Part shown: positions 35,328 to 46,915 of the stretch, piece after piece
How the letters are laid out: each line of letters begins with the position of its first letter
How positions within the stretch are numbered: position 1 is the first letter of the stretch
Notes under the pieces: generated by a model
The model's database searches: none
What the model was told of the DNA's origin: nothing
What the model saw: the letters and a program-made list of their open reading frames with translations, nothing else
Made by a program: the position numbers and the translations under genes
Assembly: GCA_036244855.1 (NCBI GenBank)
Contig: BQKZ01000029.1
Location: 75,742-139,741 of the forward strand
Origin: Temnopleurus reevesii
Taxonomy: Eukaryota; Echinodermata; Echinoidea; Temnopleuroida; Temnopleuridae
Direction: 5' to 3'
Length of the DNA: 64,000 nucleotides

Positions 35328-35881
35328 TTATATACATATTTTGGGTTATGGCTGGATGGGTATAAGTGGGTATGTCAGTTTATGCATATTACCTTGTCTT
35401 TTGGGAGTGAAATTGGAGGTGTGAGACTCTACAACAGACGGAAGAGTGAATATTTCACGGTATAAAGGGTATATTAAAATAATTGTCAGCCCCAAAAAGA
35501 ACAGTCATAAGCAATTTCATCAAGTAACCTCATCACATCTTGTATTGATAATGATGAGATATCTGCTTGAAATAATGAGTCAGAGGGTTAAAATACTTGA
35601 ATATGCTTCCTATTATAAATGGATAGAATAAGCACGAACAGAAAATTACATATCACAGAGGAAAACTCAACATCTTCCGATCAAGGGGCTTAAAAGCGCC
35701 AGCTACAGTTTTCACTAAGGAAAGCAAATTCTACGAAGGAAATTGTGAGTCGTCACATGATTGTGTCCCTGACAAAATTGACAATTTTACTTGAAGAGTG
35801 TGAAAATGGTGATACTGAAGTTTAGATATAAAAAGAACTGCAAGTGGCAAAGCTCTCCATTTCCAAAATTATCATTATCCA

Positions 35882-35987
35882 TAATATTAATAATAATAAT
35901 GATGATAATAAATTATTATAATGATAATAATGATTATAACAATAATGATATAATAATTAATAATAAATGATAATAATAATAATTGGA

Positions 35988-36019
<32 letters not shown>

Positions 36020-36115
36020 TAATAAAAATAATAATGATAATAATAATAATAATAATAACAATAATAATAATGATAATAATAACAATAACAATGATAATGA
36101 TGATGGTAATTATAT
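35882..36115. repeat. (AAT/GAT)n microsatellite
   Basis: Runs of AAT mixed with GAT and AAC triplets; the Asn/Asp open frame across it is an artefact. Confidence 0.95.
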
Positions 36116-36981
36116 ATTAATGTATGTAGCCCATAATAATTTGAAGGGAAAAAACGTAATATCCTGTGCCGACAAGCAGAAAATGATAGACAATGCTAAC
36201 ACGTGTCTACTTGCAATTGTGGAAAAAATGTATATAAATGAGCAGCAAATGATCTATATCTTGTCAACTATAAATGCAAAAATCAGTTAGATTAAAAATG
36301 AATTAAGGAATAATTACAACGAAATCATTAGTATCCCGACATATCCATCTCGCACTAAAAGAAATGTTATGAATGATTATAATGTGTCATATTGATGCAG
36401 ACTAATAATGTGATATATATACTCTAGGGACCATCGATGATTATCTCTCGGTGTCAAATACAACAATAATCCCTACGCCTCTATTCACCATTGTTTCTCC
36501 GCTAATTTGTTCACACGCGACGTCACATCGACTGTTAGATTTGCATACAGCAATTTAATGTAATTTTACAATTACAGTTGACATATCACCTTTGCATTAA
36601 TTTTCAGATTTGCAGTTAATGTAAAAAAAATTCAGCTTTATATTTATTGATGGAATTCATTTTTTTCGGATCTTGACACTGCCATGTATTCTTTTTTTTT
36701 TACATTTCAAATATTTCCAGCCCTATATTGCTGTCATCCATGGTACTTTATTTACTTATGTCATTAAATTTTGTTCAATCTCTGTTTTCATCTTTTTTAA
36801 AATTTTGTTTGCTCATGCACATAATATGCTTTCTCCATTCTATTAATCATTTTGGTCTCAAATTGATTTACCCATCCACCATCTTTGTCGTCTGTACATC
36901 ATCTCTATTTTTTTAAGTCGGAATATGTTTAATTAGTAGTGGATATAATGTAGATATCAACTTCAAATTCTAACTCGAACA

Positions 36982-37139
36982 AAACTATTTCCGTAAAATA
37001 AAGTGGGTCATAATGATAATAGATCCGTACGCCGTGTATTAAACTGTGCGGACACAACAATCACAAGCCGGTTCCGATTTGAATAGCATTCCAAAGGACA
37101 ATTCAAGTGGCGTTCGACTTAATTCTGCGGAAATAGTTT
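36982..37139. mobile_element. Fold-back element family E, copy 1
   Basis: Imperfect TIRs: AAACTATTTCCGTAAAATAA at the left, and the complement of the right end reads AAACTATTTCCGCAGAATTA. The interior (AATAGATCC, AATAGCATTCCAAAGGA, GGCGTTCGACTTAAT) aligns with 58261-58410. Confidence 0.6.
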
Positions 37140-38763
37140 ATATCGTGTTCTCGGTTGATGATAACTCGAAAAAGTAGAACGGAAGTCCATGTGTAATGCG
37201 AGATACAACTACAACCGGAAGTGCGTCATACATTAGCTGCAATGTTCTGCGATTTACCTGACTTTAATTTACACAATCGTCCGCTCGAGGAAAGGTGTTA
37301 GCGGAGAAAGTCGATTATTAATAATTGGCGGTAATCATATATTGTGATTGGCTCGGCAATATAAATGCAAAGCTGAATTTATTGTGTCTATTGGATTACG
37401 CGCCAGTGAGAGTATAATCAATCATCATCTTAATAAATGAGACATTTGGTCAATATAACCTTTATTGTTTGTATCAATTGCTACTACAAATAACTCCTAA
37501 GGCAAGTGCCTAGGAAATTCCACCTGTTGCGCATAATTGTTTCCGATGTCGTTTGTATCCATTTTGCTCTCTGATTTTTTCCTCATTTTGAATTGATATC
37601 AAATACTTTTTTATTCTTATCAAAATTTGTCAAATAAAATGCAGGCAATGTATATACAATTGAAGCTGAATCAAGCTTGCGTGGTGTTGGGCATTTGTCA
37701 GAAAAATTACGACGAATGAAAAATGCATTGTCTCCGTAGGGCTATTTTACAGGAAAACAATTGCACGTCAGTTCATTTAATATTTATCAATAGACCTAAT
37801 AACCTTTGTTTATGAATGGAAAGGTGGTACACAGCGGGACGCGGATCGTGAATGGACATGGTCGAAACTGACCAAGGAAGGATCTGAGTGCGACTGAACT
37901 TTCAAATGATGGAGGGGTCACTAAGTGAGAGCAGTGTTTCTTTATTTTTCGTTCATATTTTTTCAAAACGGTAAGGAAAAACGAAAACTTCAATTTGTGA
38001 TGACTTTGAACGGGAAAATGTTCTTAGTAGCTTAGAAGTATAAAAAAGCTTGATAACATGCCAAGGTTCAAATAACAATGCACAAGCAAAAAAAAGAAGA
38101 GAAAACCAAAAGTTTGTAAATCTCATTATTCAGGCGAGCTGATAATGAAAAAAAAAACTCCCCAATTATTTTCCGTCTCTTTTTCTTCCACATGTCTTAA
38201 AATAATACAGGGGCTGGGTCGTTTTCGATGTAGAGTTACAGAAAATACATAATTGCATGGACATCAATCTATGGTAGTTATACATGTACCGGGTAACAAT
38301 TCACGTGACTACTTTTCTTTATTCTAACTTGCCGAGCACAGGTTATGGCTTCGCCGGGACTGGAACCCATGCCCTTCCGATCGTGATGTAGACGTCAAAC
38401 CAGAGAAGCTTGACCGGATCTGCAACAAATTGATTTTTAAAATGTTAACTCTCAATTTTAAGTACACAATAAAGGTGCAGCAGTGTGAGCACCTTTTATG
38501 AGAGAGGTGCAATATTGTACCTCTTTGCAAAAGCTTGCAATAAATTTCAAATTATGAAAACAAAACAAAAATCTGCGCCCTCCAGGATCATTCCATTCCA
38601 GTCGACATGCTCTACTAGTTGAATAGCAGCTCTTATAGAAAATTAGATCTTCGGACATCGGAACTTTATTTATATCTTCAAGTGAATAATTTGACTTATT
38701 CATACGTTGGTGTGCCGCCCATCTTTAGGGGTAGATGGGCAATACGTTGCCTCTCGTTGATGG
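37140..38763. other. Intergenic, AT-rich
   Basis: No gene supported. A - strand tRNA-like patch around 38340-38410 contains GGGTTCCAGTCCC (one mismatch from box B) and might be another old SINE. Confidence 0.35.
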
Positions 38764-38781
38764 ATCAGCGCAGCTCAGTCG
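38764..38781 (+). mobile_element. 5' fragment of a tRNA-derived SINE split by the Transib-like element
   Basis: Ends GCTCAGTCG. GCTC (38773-38776) is the left half of a tRNA D-stem whose partner GAGC is at 41139-41142, on the far side of the 2349-bp insertion. AGTCG (38777-38781) is repeated at 41131-41135. Confidence 0.75.
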
Positions 38782-39917
38782 CACAGTGGGCCAGAATGAG
38801 GTCAAAGTGCGACAAAAATCACCAAAACGTCAAATCGCAAATCTATTTTTCTGAATGTTCTTTCAAAAGATAACCCTTTGACATATTCCAGGATAAAATA
38901 TTTTTTCTCTGAAGTCGCATTATGCCCCTAAATTCTATCGTCAAACACAAATTTTCAGCATTTTCTTAATTTTTCTAACACAATTTAGTTTGATCATTTT
39001 GTGGAAATTTACATAATTTTAACAAAAGTAAGGGCTCTTTAATAGCACAAATGTAATAAATATAGCCTCATCTTTCTAGCTAGAGCGTAATTGGCCCAAT
39101 TTTTCACAGCTTAATGTGCCTATTTATCTATATTTTCATGAAAAATTGCTAAAAATTGAATATTTTTTACAAAGTAATCAGCCAAAAAAATTGGCTGTGT
39201 TTGGCTGTGTTTTTGAAAGCACTAAAATATTGCCCCATGTCTCAGCTTTCCAAGGATACCAGATTTGGCTGCATCCGTCTGCATCCAAGGGAGCATGAGC
39301 CTGTTTTCCGCAAGAAGTCACACCCTATATTGAGCGCATTTTTAGCTTTGCGAACCGTAAACCATTCGATTTTAGAGGGAAAAAGAGGGCGCGCTTTGTT
39401 TTCGCTCTCAAGAAAACTTTCAATAGACGCTAGAAATACAAATCTACAAAACAGAAAGTTGTGGCGCATAATAAATATGGTCACAAAATTGAACATGCAT
39501 TCATTCCTCTGAAAGTATAACCTCTGCTTAAAAAAAAGTAAACTGACGTGCAAGAAGCACGCATTGTGGAAATTTTGTTTGCCTTGTCATATATTAGTTG
39601 ATTCGATTAGGCAGGAGAAACCAAATATAATGATTAATTCTGATAAAATGCGGATAGCGCTATTATATTCCGTCTAAAAGTATCCCGTAACTCATAGTTC
39701 TTGGCCATGTTACAAAGGGGATCATCTTTTTTCATACTGCGGCTAATGAACACGTCACCAACCTCGTATTTCAGAAGCAATATGCTACCACTGATCCCAG
39801 CACTGGTCCATCTACGGGGGTAGGGGGGGGGAGCTACTTAGACATCACATACTTCTTGGTTGGATAAAAAAAAGTTTGACACAGATGTTGAGCAAGTTGT
39901 AATCTACAAGTTATCAG

Positions 39918-40024
39918 ACTACCCTTACAAAAATGTCCTGTGGTCTGTCCCAATTTACCACACAAAACCACAGTGCTCCTGTGGAAAATTGGGACATTAC
40001 CACAGGACATTTTGTAAGGGTAGT
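39918..40024. mobile_element. Hairpin MITE nested in the Transib-like element
   Basis: 107 bp with ~45-bp arms: ACTACCCTTACAAAAATGTC and CCTGTGGTCTGTCCCAATTT on the left, complementary GGGACATTACCACAGGACAT and TTTGTAAGGGTAGT on the right. TTATCA occurs at 39911-39916 and 40024-40029, a possible target duplication. The loop contains CACAGTG (39969-39975), probably by chance. Confidence 0.75.
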
Positions 40025-40270
40025 TATCAAGGTCGCCATACGAGAGCGTGTAAGTCAATAAAGGCTATTAATAGTAAAGTTTTGATTACTGTGCCATCAA
40101 AAGCAATAATACGCTTTGGAAAAAGAATCGATTTTCCCCATTCCCTTTTACATCTAACAAAGCGATTCTATAACAATTAGATTGGCATTTGCAATGTATT
40201 TAAAGACCGAAACGTGACATTAAATGCAATATTTCAGATTCTAAACAGTATTCAGCAAAGAGGGGCGCCA

Positions 40271-40275
<5 letters not shown>

Positions 40276-40307
<32 letters not shown>
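40276..40307. repeat. Poly-T tract
   Basis: About 32 T in a row inside the Transib-like element. On the - strand this is poly-A and could mark a retroposed insertion, though no body is recognised. Confidence 0.9.
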
Positions 40308-40313
<6 letters not shown>

Positions 40314-40812
40314 TTCAAATTGAAATAAATATTTCCATTCTAGAGAAAAATCTTCACAAACATGATTTCTATAGTTCTATGAACTATTTTTAACAGCATT
40401 CAGCTGGCATTTGTTTAATTATTTTTATTTTGTATTTCATAAAAATAATTTATTAAAAAAAGATAGAGAAATTATTAGAAATCATGTTTTCGTTCTTTTT
40501 CTCCCTAGAGAGACATACAATATAGAAAATTCAATAAAAAACATAATTTGTGATCCATTCCAAACATTTCGGGTCAATTTGGAGCTATTAAAAAACCGTG
40601 GGCTATTAAAAATGACAAACATGCCTTTTATTCTATGGCTACCATGGCAACAGGAAATGTACGATAACAAGCAAAATGTGTCATAATGTCCGCAATTATA
40701 TTACAAGAAAAGTCACCAAATTTGAGCTCAATCCGATAAAAGTTGTAGGAGGGGAAGGTAATTTTGTGATAAAGGCCTATTAAGCCCTCTTGGCCTTTTA
40801 ATGTTATTTTAC

Positions 40813-40840
40813 TGACCCCATGACCTTTGACCTTTGACCT
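40813..40840 (-). promoter_or_regulatory. Array of nuclear-receptor half-sites (DR1-like)
   Basis: Three TGACCT hexamers at 40821, 40828 and 40835, each separated by one T, preceded by TGACCC at 40813. On the - strand this reads as AGGTCA direct repeats with 1-bp spacing, the DR1 layout bound by RXR/HNF4-type receptors. No evidence of use. Confidence 0.4.
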
Positions 40841-41130
40841 CCTGATCCAAAATTCCGTATCTCTCTGTTTTCTATCATTTAATAAAGAGTCTCTTACCAT
40901 TTGTCGCAAACCCATTGGAATATTCCGTGTGCATACTTCCACATATATACCGTGTTTACTTCATTTTTAGAGCAACCAATCAGAAAAGACCATTTTAATG
41001 ACGTCATACACGTTTGAAAATGCTTTCATTAAATTCTACGCCTGAATTTACCCTAGGAAACCAATTTTCAAATCTCCATTTACATGAAAAGTATTTTTGT
41101 CGCACTTTCACCCCCTTCTGGCCCACTGTG

Positions 41131-41350
41131 AGTCGGTAGAGCAATCGGCTTGGAATTGAGCAATCCCTAGATGGCGTGGGTTCGAACCACACAGTTTTTG
41201 CGTGTTTTTATTCTAAAGGAATTTGGAGATATTGAATTCTTGTAACTGTTAATCTAAAGAAAATGGAATATTACACCCGTAAGAACAGGTAACTCTTTTG
41301 TTGCAAGCTGCAATATCGCTCCTTTTTTCTAACTCTGTATGCGATATAAA
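41131..41350 (+). mobile_element. 3' part of the split tRNA-derived SINE
   Basis: AGTCGGTAGAGC completes the D-arm begun at 38773. The T-arm is GTGG-GTTCGAA-CCAC (41176-41190) with box B GGTTCGAAC. The body carries GGAATATTACACCCGTAA and GCTGCAATATCGCTCC words like those after the SINE at 30958. Confidence 0.75.
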
Positions 41351-43699
41351 GGTGTGTTTAGTCACACCTGTTCACAGAATTCACAGAAAGCAACCGGAAC
41401 CGGAACTTTTCCGTTCCTTTCATCAGAAGTTTTTAGCCTGCGATAATATCAAGTAATTTCATAATGTGTAAACAAAATAATCCATCAATTATGTTTACAA
41501 TATTTACAGGAAGTATACACAGTTTCTCGGTTTTCGGAGAGAAGGGAAAATGGGGAGAGAGAAAGAGATGGAAATTGAGAGTGGGTTCTTAGGGTCGAAG
41601 TAATTATGAACAAAATGTACATGTAGGCCCATGGCAGCTACACAATGCAACAATTTGCATGTTATGCATGAAAATAATTCACCTATTGCTCTGGGCATCT
41701 AGATGTCAACATTGATTTCTTCTCAATGAAGGATTACAGTAGATTTGTAGCACCTGAACTAGTGGTTAGTCTTATCCGCTCGGATCACGAAGATTGTCTT
41801 TAATCTGATCGGGTCGATTATTATATACCCTTCTATATGATAGGACAATCATGATGAAAATATAAACAGAGAAACAAACCTATGGTAATTAGGTCAAAAA
41901 ATTCACCGGTTCAACTGTGGGAAATGGAGGGTGCATCATCACTAACGCTATATTAGACCACTTGTATTAAACAAACAATAGCGAAAATAAGAACCAAGAA
42001 ATCAGGTCAAATTAGATCACTGAGCTTATTGGAAGAAAGTTGTTTAAAGTGCGTATATAGCCCTACAGTGTATATTTAAACTATTTTACGTTTGATTGGT
42101 CAGAAAGTACAAAACACAAAAAACAAGAACAAATTAGGTCAAATGAATCTACTGACCCAAAAGAAGTTACAACAAAAAATAGGTTTTCGTGTTTCAAAGT
42201 ACAAGATATTCAACACGAAAGTGCCTAAATGGTTATAAAGAAATCAGTGCACAAACACGAACTGGAAATTTGCTCGATGTATACATGTGTGCATAATAGA
42301 AATAATCTAGAAATATGTGCAAGATGAATAAACACATTAAAATGCAAATAATATATTTGAAATGCATAGAGAACCGAATTGAGAGTCTAAATTGATTGAT
42401 TGGTTGATTTCATTTCCGTCATAAAAAGATACATGACAAGCATACAAAGAACAAAGAATGTGAAATATTACATTTAAAAACAAAGAATTGGAAGCACAAT
42501 GCAAAATATCAATAACCAAATGTGTAAAGAAGAAAGAAAAGACAGCTGTATAGCCAGCTACACTTATAAGCGAACGAATCAACTATCAATTCAAAGAATT
42601 TTTCTTCAGATGCATCCAAAGAGTGATTTTCGATTTGTTTTACTGTGCTGTCAATGATGCCACCATCAATGACCAAACTCTATATACATCATGAAACCGA
42701 ACATTCCAGAACCAAAAAATATACATGAATCATTTACCCCGCGTAAGAAGTCGCAATGCTATTTGCCCAGCGCCGAAAGTAGCAGGCAACATGACCGCTA
42801 GTGGTTCTTCGGAGCAATTCTGCATGAGTTGGCATTTGATTGTGACTTTCAAACAAAAATTTGACAGAATATGGTAAAAATCAGCTCCCGATTACGCGCA
42901 CATACATTTAATTTCATGCATATAAAGCAATTTATGAACACGTCAGCTGATCTCATTTAAGTTAGTTTATTCTGACCATTGCCGGTCTAAACATTTAAAC
43001 TTGGTATTCTCTCGTTGGTTTGTAACATTTGTATTGTGCAACATTCGGAATACAGTTCATTGACCACAACGTAGATCAAACGTATCAGCAGCAAATGTCA
43101 GGTGTCTGTTGTTATCTAAATATGTTTTCTGTTTCTACACTACATTAAAAATAGCAATGGAACATCATACTGATAATGAAATTGTTAATCAATCACATTC
43201 TGCTAAATATAGCCCACATTGTATATTTCGAGGATCATATTTTAGATAATCATAATGCAGAATTAAAATGACGAAAATATTTACGTCAGATACAATGTAT
43301 TGGTGATCTATTACAATAATATATAAAAATCGATTAGATCAGAGATATATGCATAAACCTTACCATGTATTTGTGCAGCATCAGTGTGTGACAAAACTTA
43401 ATTGATTTAATTTGAAGGGCGATCACTGGCAATTTGAGCAAGATGATGACGTTCGACAATCGATATTTTGTTCTATTTGAGCGATGCAATATTGATAATA
43501 TCTCCTGATTTAGACTGCTCACCCATTTCCCGGTGTGTTAGGAAATTGAATATTACTTAGATTAATTATTCATTGAGCAACACAATCGCAAATATTACAA
43601 ATTTGTAACAATTTCTAACAATTACAATAACAACTTATTTCTTCAAATTAGGACACCTGTGTCAGAAAAGAGGAAGTTCGCTGGTTTTCACATGGTTCC
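41351..43699. other. Intergenic, AT-rich
   Basis: A GATTGATTGGTTGATTTC start at about 42393 resembles the reverse complement of a LINE tail. No gene supported. Confidence 0.35.
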
Positions 43700-43704
43700 C
43701 ATAG

Positions 43705-44189
43705 ACCCCGTTCTGATCGACGGGCTTAAATTATCCTCTTTTTTTTTTTTTTTTTTTACGGAAGCCAGTTTAAAAGGAAACGCGTCTAATAATTGATTTT
43801 AACCCGACAAGCAGTCACAAAAGTGGACTTCCAAACTGGTTTGGAAATACACATCGTGAGGTAGAATTTTGTTACCAGGAGTCAGTTCAGCCGTTAATCT
43901 GAACACGAACGTGACATTCGTGAGGCGGACGTAAATTGTAACTTTCACCCTGAATATGTCAGGCATTTGGCACTTTCCGCTGTGCCAGGCGTGCGATATG
44001 CCTAACCGGAACAAAGAAATGTACGCAGCAATAATTACATAGGAAGATCACGCGAGGAAATCGCCTTGCTTGAAATGAACTTGTAATCCACTTTGCGGGC
44101 CTCTGATCAGAAGGGGTACACAACTCGCCTTCCGAACAGGCTTTGAAAACTATATAGGAAACCGCTTTCAAAAGCTAGGTCTGAACGGG
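43705..44189. repeat. Possible short inverted-repeat element, copy A
   Basis: GACCCCGTTCTGA near 43706 and GTCTGAACGGGGTC at 44177-44190 form a ~13-bp inverted pair with one difference. The interior is duplicated at 44550-44960. TIRs are short, so assignment as an element is tentative. Confidence 0.4.
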
Positions 44190-44372
44190 GTCAAATATGT
44201 GTAAGCAATCAACCCGTATAGATGAATTTAGGAAATTACAATTCTCATGTAACAAAATAGAAGCCTAAAAATTATAATAATTATCTAACATTACCTCTTG
44301 TTCACCCTGGGTATCCACTTTTAGCTGCTCTTCCAGCGGACCCTTCATAACAATGTAATCCTTATTACCCTT
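43776..44372. repeat. Tandem/haplotypic duplication, copy A
   Basis: Colinear with 44550-45143 at a constant 771-bp offset (for example CAGGCATTTGGCACTTTCCG in both). Copies differ by scattered substitutions. The junction contains a single N at 44549. Confidence 0.9.
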
Positions 44373-44540
44373 AAGGCCCGCGCGCACCAAACACGGCACG
44401 GCATTACGGCACGGTATTTACGCGCTATCTTGCTTGTTATTGGTCAGCGCGCTCCTCCGCGCAAAGGATGTGTAACAATTGGCCAATCACAGGGGAGATA
44501 GCGCGTAAAAACCGTGCCGTGTTTGGTGTGCTGGGGCCTT
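44373..44540. mobile_element. 168-bp MITE present between/at the end of copy A, absent from copy B
   Basis: Ends AAGGCCCGCGCGCACCAAAC and GTTTGGTGTGCTGGGGCCTT form TIRs that continue with ACGGCACGG. TACCCTT at 44366-44372 recurs at 44541-44547, a 7-bp (8 with the adjacent T) target duplication, hAT-like in length. At the matching point of copy B (45136-45143) the sequence runs TTACCCTTAGG without the element. Confidence 0.85.
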
Positions 44541-44549
44541 TACCCTTTN

Positions 44550-45143
44550 AAAACTAGTTTAATAATTAATTTGAACACGACAAGCGGTCACGAAAGTGGA
44601 CTTCCAAACTGGTTTGGAAATACACCTCGTGAGGTAGATTTTCGTTACCAGGAACCAGTTCAGCCGTTAATCTGAACGAACGTGACATTCGTGAGGCGGA
44701 CGTAAATTGTAACTTTCACCCTGAATATGTCAGGCATTTGGCACTTTCCGCTGTGCCAGGCGTGCGATATGCCTAAACGGAACAAAGAAATGTACGCAGC
44801 AATAATTACATAGGAAGATCACGCAAGGAAATCGCCTTGCTTGAAATGAACTTGTAATCCACTTTGCGGGCCTCTGATCAGAAGGGGTACACAACTCGCC
44901 TTTCGAACAGGCTTTGAAAACTATATAGGAAACCGCTTTCAAAAGCTAGATCTGAACGGGGTCAAATATGTGTAAATTATTAATCCGTATAGCTGAATTC
45001 AGGAAATTACCCTTTTCATGTAACAAAATAGAAGCCTAAAAATTATAATAATTATTTAACATTACCTCTTGGTGACCCTTGGTGTCCACTTTTAGCTGCT
45101 CTTTCAGCGGACCCTTCATAACAATATAATCCTTATTACCCTT
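44550..45143. repeat. Tandem/haplotypic duplication, copy B
   Basis: Partner of 43776-44372. It begins immediately after the single N at 44549 and continues past the MITE target site into sequence not seen in copy A. Confidence 0.9.
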
Positions 45144-45359
45144 AGGCTTCTCCTTTCCGAAATTCCGAGTGCCTGGAAAGAAAGGCAGATGATCTTTTTT
45201 TGTGGTGATATGACACCGTTTAACATATTCCGGAATGGTTGCCATGTCTGACTGATGGTCAATGAATGCATAGGATCAACAAAACCGACGGAAGCAGAGT
45301 TGACAGAAAATTCTGTAAAAAATGTAAACCGGCAATAATTGTACCTTAATAATGATAGC

Positions 45360-45560
45360 AATGATTATATGATACTGATGATAATGATGATTGTGATAAT
45401 AATAATAATAATAATAATGATAATAATAATAATAATAGTAATGATAATAATAATAATATGATGAATTTATATTTAAAAGCGTTTCTCATTCAATGCTGAA
45501 TATTTGCGACAACGATAATAATGATAATGATGATAATGATAACAATGATAATGATATAAC
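45360..45560. repeat. (AAT/GAT)n microsatellite tracts
   Basis: Two AAT/GAT-rich patches separated by a short unique stretch, immediately before a near-perfect hairpin. Confidence 0.9.
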
Positions 45561-45574
45561 GTTGTTTTTTTTTA

Positions 45575-45647
45575 ATAACAATTTTAAAAACTTGAATTGC
45601 TACCCTGGGTAGCCCAGGGTAGCAATTCAAGTTTTAAAAATTGTTAT
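45575..45647. repeat. Near-perfect 35-bp inverted repeat with 3-nt loop
   Basis: Arms 45575-45609 and 45613-45647 pair except in a short A/T stretch. The centre is CCCTGGG-TAG-CCCAGGG. Could be a cruciform-prone palindrome, the core of a fold-back element or a fold-over assembly error. Confidence 0.85.
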
Positions 45648-46875
45648 CCCGACGGGCCCTGCAATAGCGTGAAGTTATTATTCCGTTTATTGTATTCAGA
45701 CATGCAAACATTCAATGTATACATATTTCCACTCCCTTGGGTGTATTTGAGCAGGATGCTTGAAGGCATTCGATACTTAGTTAAAGTTGCCATAGCAATA
45801 ACATACTGATATGAGACCATGTTCGCATGTGTAACATGTCGTTATAACTGCCAAAGAGTTTAAACGGCGCGGCGGTCTGTATTTTTTTACAGCAGATTCC
45901 TAGCGATGCTATTGCGATCAGATGTTGTTATTTTACGCGCATCTCTTTTACATTGTATTATATAGCATTAACTGAATCTCGTTCTACTGCAATCCTCCAA
46001 ACCGATAGTCATTGCCTTCAATTCGTTCTTTTATTGTTCGTATAATTATAATAATGATAATTAAGCTACTACTACTACTACTATAACTACAAACCGATCT
46101 TCCATAGCTGGTACCGCCATATGATAATGCTATCGAGCGATATGATATGATAATGCTATTGTTACCCCGATTTAATAGATCAAAGCGTGCAAGCATACTG
46201 AACATAAAATGAATACAAGAGGGTGAAACAAATTATACTAAAGCAAATGTTAGATCCACTTCCATGCATGCTAAACATTATGCCTGTCTTAAATAGGGAG
46301 TAAATTAAATTTTTAAATGATAAAAAACGGTGCTCAACGAAGCATGAAGTAATGAACAGCTTTAAATTATACATGAACTCAATATAAACATTAATCAAAA
46401 TATTGACCAAAGTACAGATGCGAAGCTTTACAAATATAGAAAAAGCAGTGAATTATTTGGGATAATATTGTACCTGTTGGCCATGTTGGAAATTAATTTA
46501 AAAATATTCCATTTTTAATTACCTAATTTTTCACGCAACTACATGGTATCTATAATAATTCTCGATTTTTGTTCTGTATTTGTTGACAACAAGAGTGATT
46601 CGTAACCTAAATTATTTCATTTGTTATATTATCCTCTCCCGTCCATTTTGCAGTCTTATCTTGCAGTATGAATATGAAAATTGAAAATTTCGACGCTCTC
46701 ACACTCAGGGAATTGGAAGTAATACGTTAGGTATTCATTATTGAAATAAGTTAGTCAGATATACAAACTCTGTAGAAAAAACGAGGAAAATATAAAATTC
46801 AATACCGCCATGTATATTATAACTTCAAAGCATATATAGAGACGGGGAAATAGAGAATGACATACGTATTTAATA

Positions 46876-46915
<40 letters not shown>

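Larger units (their letters stand above)
38782..41130. mobile_element. Non-autonomous Transib-like transposon with RSS-like ends
   Basis: 2349 bp. The left end is CACAGTG (38782-38788), 23 bp, then ACAAAAATC (38812-38820). The right end, on the - strand, is CACAGTG (41124-41130), 23 bp, then ACAAAAATA (41092-41100). The 38-bp TIRs match at 35 positions. AGTCG flanks both sides as a 5-bp target duplication. Established knowledge: Transib elements have 5-bp duplications and TIRs with a CACAATG-like heptamer, a 23-bp spacer and an A-rich nonamer, and share ancestry with RAG1 and its recombination signals. The interior has only short frames (none above about 120 codons) and no recognisable transposase, so it would need a helper. 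It carries a poly-T run (40276-40307) and a nested hairpin. Confidence 0.85.

Noticed and set aside
39969..39975. Internal CACAGTG as a third recombination signal
   Set aside because: No A-rich nonamer at 12 or 23 bp on either side that I can see; most likely chance in a hairpin loop.
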